Assembly: GCF_964199755.1 (NCBI RefSeq)
Contig: NC_133930.1
Span: 28,793,571 to 28,857,570, forward strand
Direction: 5' to 3'
Length of the DNA: 64,000 bases
Source: Larus michahellis
Taxonomy: Eukaryota > Chordata > Aves > Charadriiformes > Laridae
Shown: piece by piece, positions 60,762 through 64,000 of the stretch
Layout: every line of letters starts with the position of its first letter
Position numbering within the stretch: the stretch's first letter is position 1
Notes under the pieces: generated by a model
Told to the model about the DNA's origin: nothing
Databases searched by the model: none
The model's input: only the letters and a program-made list of their open reading frames with translations
Made by a program: the position numbers and the translations under genes

Positions 60762-63700
60762 CTGAAGAGGAAGAAATACACTGAATTACACAAAGCAGAA
60801 ATATCAACAGACATCTTATATTTATAAATCCCCCCCTTTAACTGTAGTATAATATAATAGTAAATAATTTAATAATAAACACTGACACAGTTAACAGCGT
60901 CTATACTGTCATACCTGACACAATGAAGTGTCATGCTGAGCATATGTTTCGTGTAATCTTACACTGAGTATGCCTAAACTATGCAGAAAAAAGATACCAG
61001 TAAATACACTACACTGACAATATCTCTACGTAACAGGAGTTGTGGAGCTCTTGTGAAATCTGCTGTACAAAACAGCCTAGATATCACAAAAGTAGAATTA
61101 TTTCTATTCCGATGACTGGAAGCCATGTAGATGAGATTTTCTTCCCATGCACACTTAATCTGTGAGGCTTAGGGTCAGAAGTACTGTAACAATAACCTGT
61201 TTAACAGAAATCACAAAAGTGTGTTTTTTAGTAATACCACCTGCAAGTGTATTAAATAGGAAAAATTCCAACAGAAGCAGCATGAACTCTCAAGTTTTAG
61301 GCTACAGACCTTATTAAATGCCCATATATATGAAACTGCCCAGATGGGTGAGTGCAGATAACAACTATGATAGTACCATACGAAAATCAAGAATTATAAT
61401 TTTTCAAATGGCAAGTGAATCTTCTCTCAGTTAAATGATATGCAAAGACAAACTGGCAAAAATGAGTTTTGTGTGAAAACCTTCTTTTCAGAGAATATTT
61501 GATTACCAAACTAGTAAGGTAATTTTCTGACCCTCAGAGATTTCACCCTACCACCTCTTTCAAATAAACTACATTCTGGCTTTAAACCTATGAGGTTTAA
61601 AAATCAAATAATATCAAACAAAACTGCTTTAAAAGTACACATAACTTTTTAATAACCTTAACATAATCAAGACTTCGAATCTGTTTCAGCCACCTAATAG
61701 TTTCTGACAGTACGAGGTGTTTGCTTTATTTATAGAAATTATAGACAGTTAAATCAAGAGTGAGGAGACAAACTAATGGAACAAGCAGAGTCACAGAGTA
61801 ACACCATGAATGCCACTGATGTCAAATGAGTTTATGATCAAATTTAATTACGCACAAGTGTGAGCAGTCTGACATGTTATTGTTCAAAAAGCTCCATATT
61901 TGTAGATATCTATCTACTGAATAATCACTGAAGCAGAATACAAGTCCCTTAAAGTCAAACATGCTTAGAGGAGATTAATATGCGGAGCACAAATTCACAT
62001 CTGTGGGCAAATGCTGCAAAAGTAAATACTGAAATGTGCTAATTTATAAGGTCTGGACCATATCATTCCTTCCTTTCAGCAACATGGATTAAGGAGAACT
62101 GAAAGAAGACCAAAGCATCCGAATTCCCTCTGGCACTCCCCCAGAGAAACCTCTTCCTTATTTAATCTAAAAATCTAAAAAGCACAGGAAAATTAGAGTT
62201 GCCAAAAGCAACCCTACTGACCAGCTTTACTTGACCCTGCTTTCTTAAGCAACAAATGCACTCTGAAGAAAAAAAAAACAGAAACAAAAAAGCTCTACAC
62301 AATGCTATGAACAAAACACAAAATCAAATGGGTTTATGTGACATCCATTTACATAAACGATTTAGCTGCTGCTCTTTTGCCAAGTCATTCCAATTACTAC
62401 TTAATATTCTCCTTGTTAAAATCACGCTTCTCAACAGAGAAAGTCCTATTTGAGTTCTGTCCTTTCTCACTTCAATTTTAGTACACTTTCTTCGTCCTGC
62501 AGATGTGAAAAACCCAAAAGTGGATTCTTTTTGGAACAGCAAGAGCAGAGCAGAATAACAAGAAACTAGAGTAAGGAACTAGAGCCCTTTAAAAACTCCT
62601 TTATCTCTGCAATGAATGGTTTACATTTCAGTCGCAAAAGATAAATCCTAGCCAGTAATCATTTATAGTTAGTATGACTCTAGAAAAACTTCTATATCTT
62701 ACAAAGATCTTGATTTAAAAATATTTTTCAAATGGTTCTTTCTACTTAAGAAATTGTAAAACTTTACTATTGACATGTCAACTCAAAATGGCAACTGCAA
62801 TGACTGTACATGAACAACGAATTTATCTCTTGGAAACTGTTTGGGAGATATGGCATGTTATTTGTTAAATAAAAATTAAGAACTGGAAACTCATAGAACT
62901 GACTTAAATCCCAATTTTGCTTTAGTAATAACAGATAGAGGTTATACCTCTAAAAAAATAACTTGTAGCAATGATTATTCATAGCAGGAAATACATCAAA
63001 CAAGTAGGTATCTAACATAAGGCAAATAAAGATCAAAAGCCCTTTGCTTGGCAGTAATCTGTACCAGAACTGTCAGAGCTGTATGACTCCTGTTTGTCTC
63101 ATGTAGCATTTTTTCCATCTGTGACCTTGCAGGAAAACTCCATGCAACTCCCTTTCGTCCAGCCAAGTTCTCAGGTAATATTTGCCCCATGATGCATCTG
63201 TTTATCAAAGGCTCAGGCAGGGCCAAAATGTACCTGCCTGCAGGTTAAAAGCTCAGCATGTGTCTGGAGTTTGGCTTTAGAAAATATTTTTCTCAGAATA
63301 GATGGACAAACGCCATCTGTATGTCAAGAAACACCTTGTGAAAACCTATTACGTGTCGCACTTACACTAAAACTTGCCAACTTTCATGAAAAATTCATGC
63401 AGTTCTGATGTAAAATCACCTGTCCAGACTTCACCTGGAAAGCCTGTGAATCTTTTCTCTTCCGCCTCTCCTCTAGCCTGCACTGAATTTTAATCTTGTT
63501 AGCAAAACCAAATGTAGGTGAGTTTTACACAGTCTAGGCATGGACATTTTCCATAGGTCTCAAGTTCATTTTCCCCAGTCCAAGCTAAGTGTCAAGACCA
63601 AGATGCCCCATCAGTCTCACCAGTGAAAAGAATTCTCCAGAATTTATCTGGGACAAATAAAGCAAAGAAAAACCCTCAGAGAATCCTCAAAGAGAATCCA

Positions 63701-64000
63701 AAGAAAAACCAAAGAGAATCCTCAAATAGGATCTAAACATTTTAGTGAACACCAAGTAACTAGAACTCTCTTTGACAGTTCTGCATTTTGCATCCAGCAT
63801 CATGTCCACCAGTGTTATTTTGGGCTCTCTCAGCTTTACATACACCCAAGTGAATGAACAGGGTGGAACACTAGGAACACAGGGTCAATTATTTGCATAT
63901 ATATCAGTATTTGTAAAACATTAGACAGTAAACCGTTTGCACCCGATTCTGGGATCACAGGGAGAGGTAATGTAAGGCCACACAAATTAGCCAGTCATTA
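60762..64000 (-). other. PGM5: Part of the last intron of PGM5
   Basis: No further PGM5 exon was found up to the window edge: the expected preceding residues (around RDPSGHDQEPQ in mammals) are not encoded on the minus strand here. The minus-strand frame 63,226-62,996 has no resemblance to PGM5. The sequence is A/T-rich and otherwise featureless apart from a small repeat near 63.66 kb. Confidence 0.75.
63663..63731 (+). repeat. Imperfect 36-base tandem repeat
   Basis: CAAAGAAAAACC followed by AGAGAATCCTCAAA occurs at 63,663 and again at 63,699, with a three-base difference between the copies. It is a low-complexity purine-rich local duplication inside the PGM5 intron. Confidence 0.7.

Noticed and set aside
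62996-63226. Minus-strand 76-codon frame as a PGM5 exon
   Set aside because: The residues do not resemble any part of phosphoglucomutase-family proteins, and no exon-like splice sites frame it.
1-64000. CRISPR arrays, tRNA or rRNA genes, riboswitches, bacterial promoters
   Set aside because: Nothing with the required repeats or folds was seen, and the window is vertebrate nuclear DNA.

Overview
The window is vertebrate nuclear DNA, most likely from a bird. It carries many CR1 non-LTR retrotransposons ending in the avian-type ATTCTATG/ATTCTGTG motif, genes are sparse and split by introns, and two host genes are recognisable: TMEM252 (complete, two exons, plus strand) and the last coding exon of PGM5 (minus strand). 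The two genes face each other tail to tail about 7.6 kb apart, which matches their arrangement on human chromosome 9q21. That block lies on the Z chromosome in chicken, so a Z-linked bird contig is my inference; the species cannot be named from the sequence.

Layout from left to right. Positions 1-2592 hold a CR1 copy entering from outside the window, with an ORF2 that is open to its natural end except for one nonsense codon. At 2699-3636 a second CR1 of another subfamily lies tail to tail with the first. From about 3.6 to 50.7 kb is a long intergenic region. It contains CR1 fragments at 13.33-13.92, 15.26-15.57 (-), 17.31-17.37, 29.13-29.29 (-), 32.13-32.88 (-, internally deleted), 35.92-36.24 (-), 41.29-42.04 and 45.28-46.59 kb. 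It also contains the most unusual item in the window, at about 25.77-28.15 kb: a decayed protein-primed family B DNA polymerase of the Polinton/Maverick-adintovirus type. TMEM252 follows at 50.70-53.05 kb. A long decayed CR1 (54.87-57.15 kb) sits between the two host genes. The PGM5 3' UTR and final exon occupy about 59.2-60.76 kb, and the rest of the window is PGM5 intron.

The two host genes have unrelated roles: TMEM252 is a small two-pass membrane protein with a PPxY-rich tail, and PGM5 is the non-catalytic phosphoglucomutase-like adhesion protein aciculin. Most of the remaining sequence with any coding resemblance comes from CR1 reverse transcription or from the viral polymerase fossil. 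No tRNA, rRNA, CRISPR array or bacterial-type operon was seen. Many open frames of 60-140 codons occur in the intergenic DNA; none has a family signature I recognise, and they are left out.
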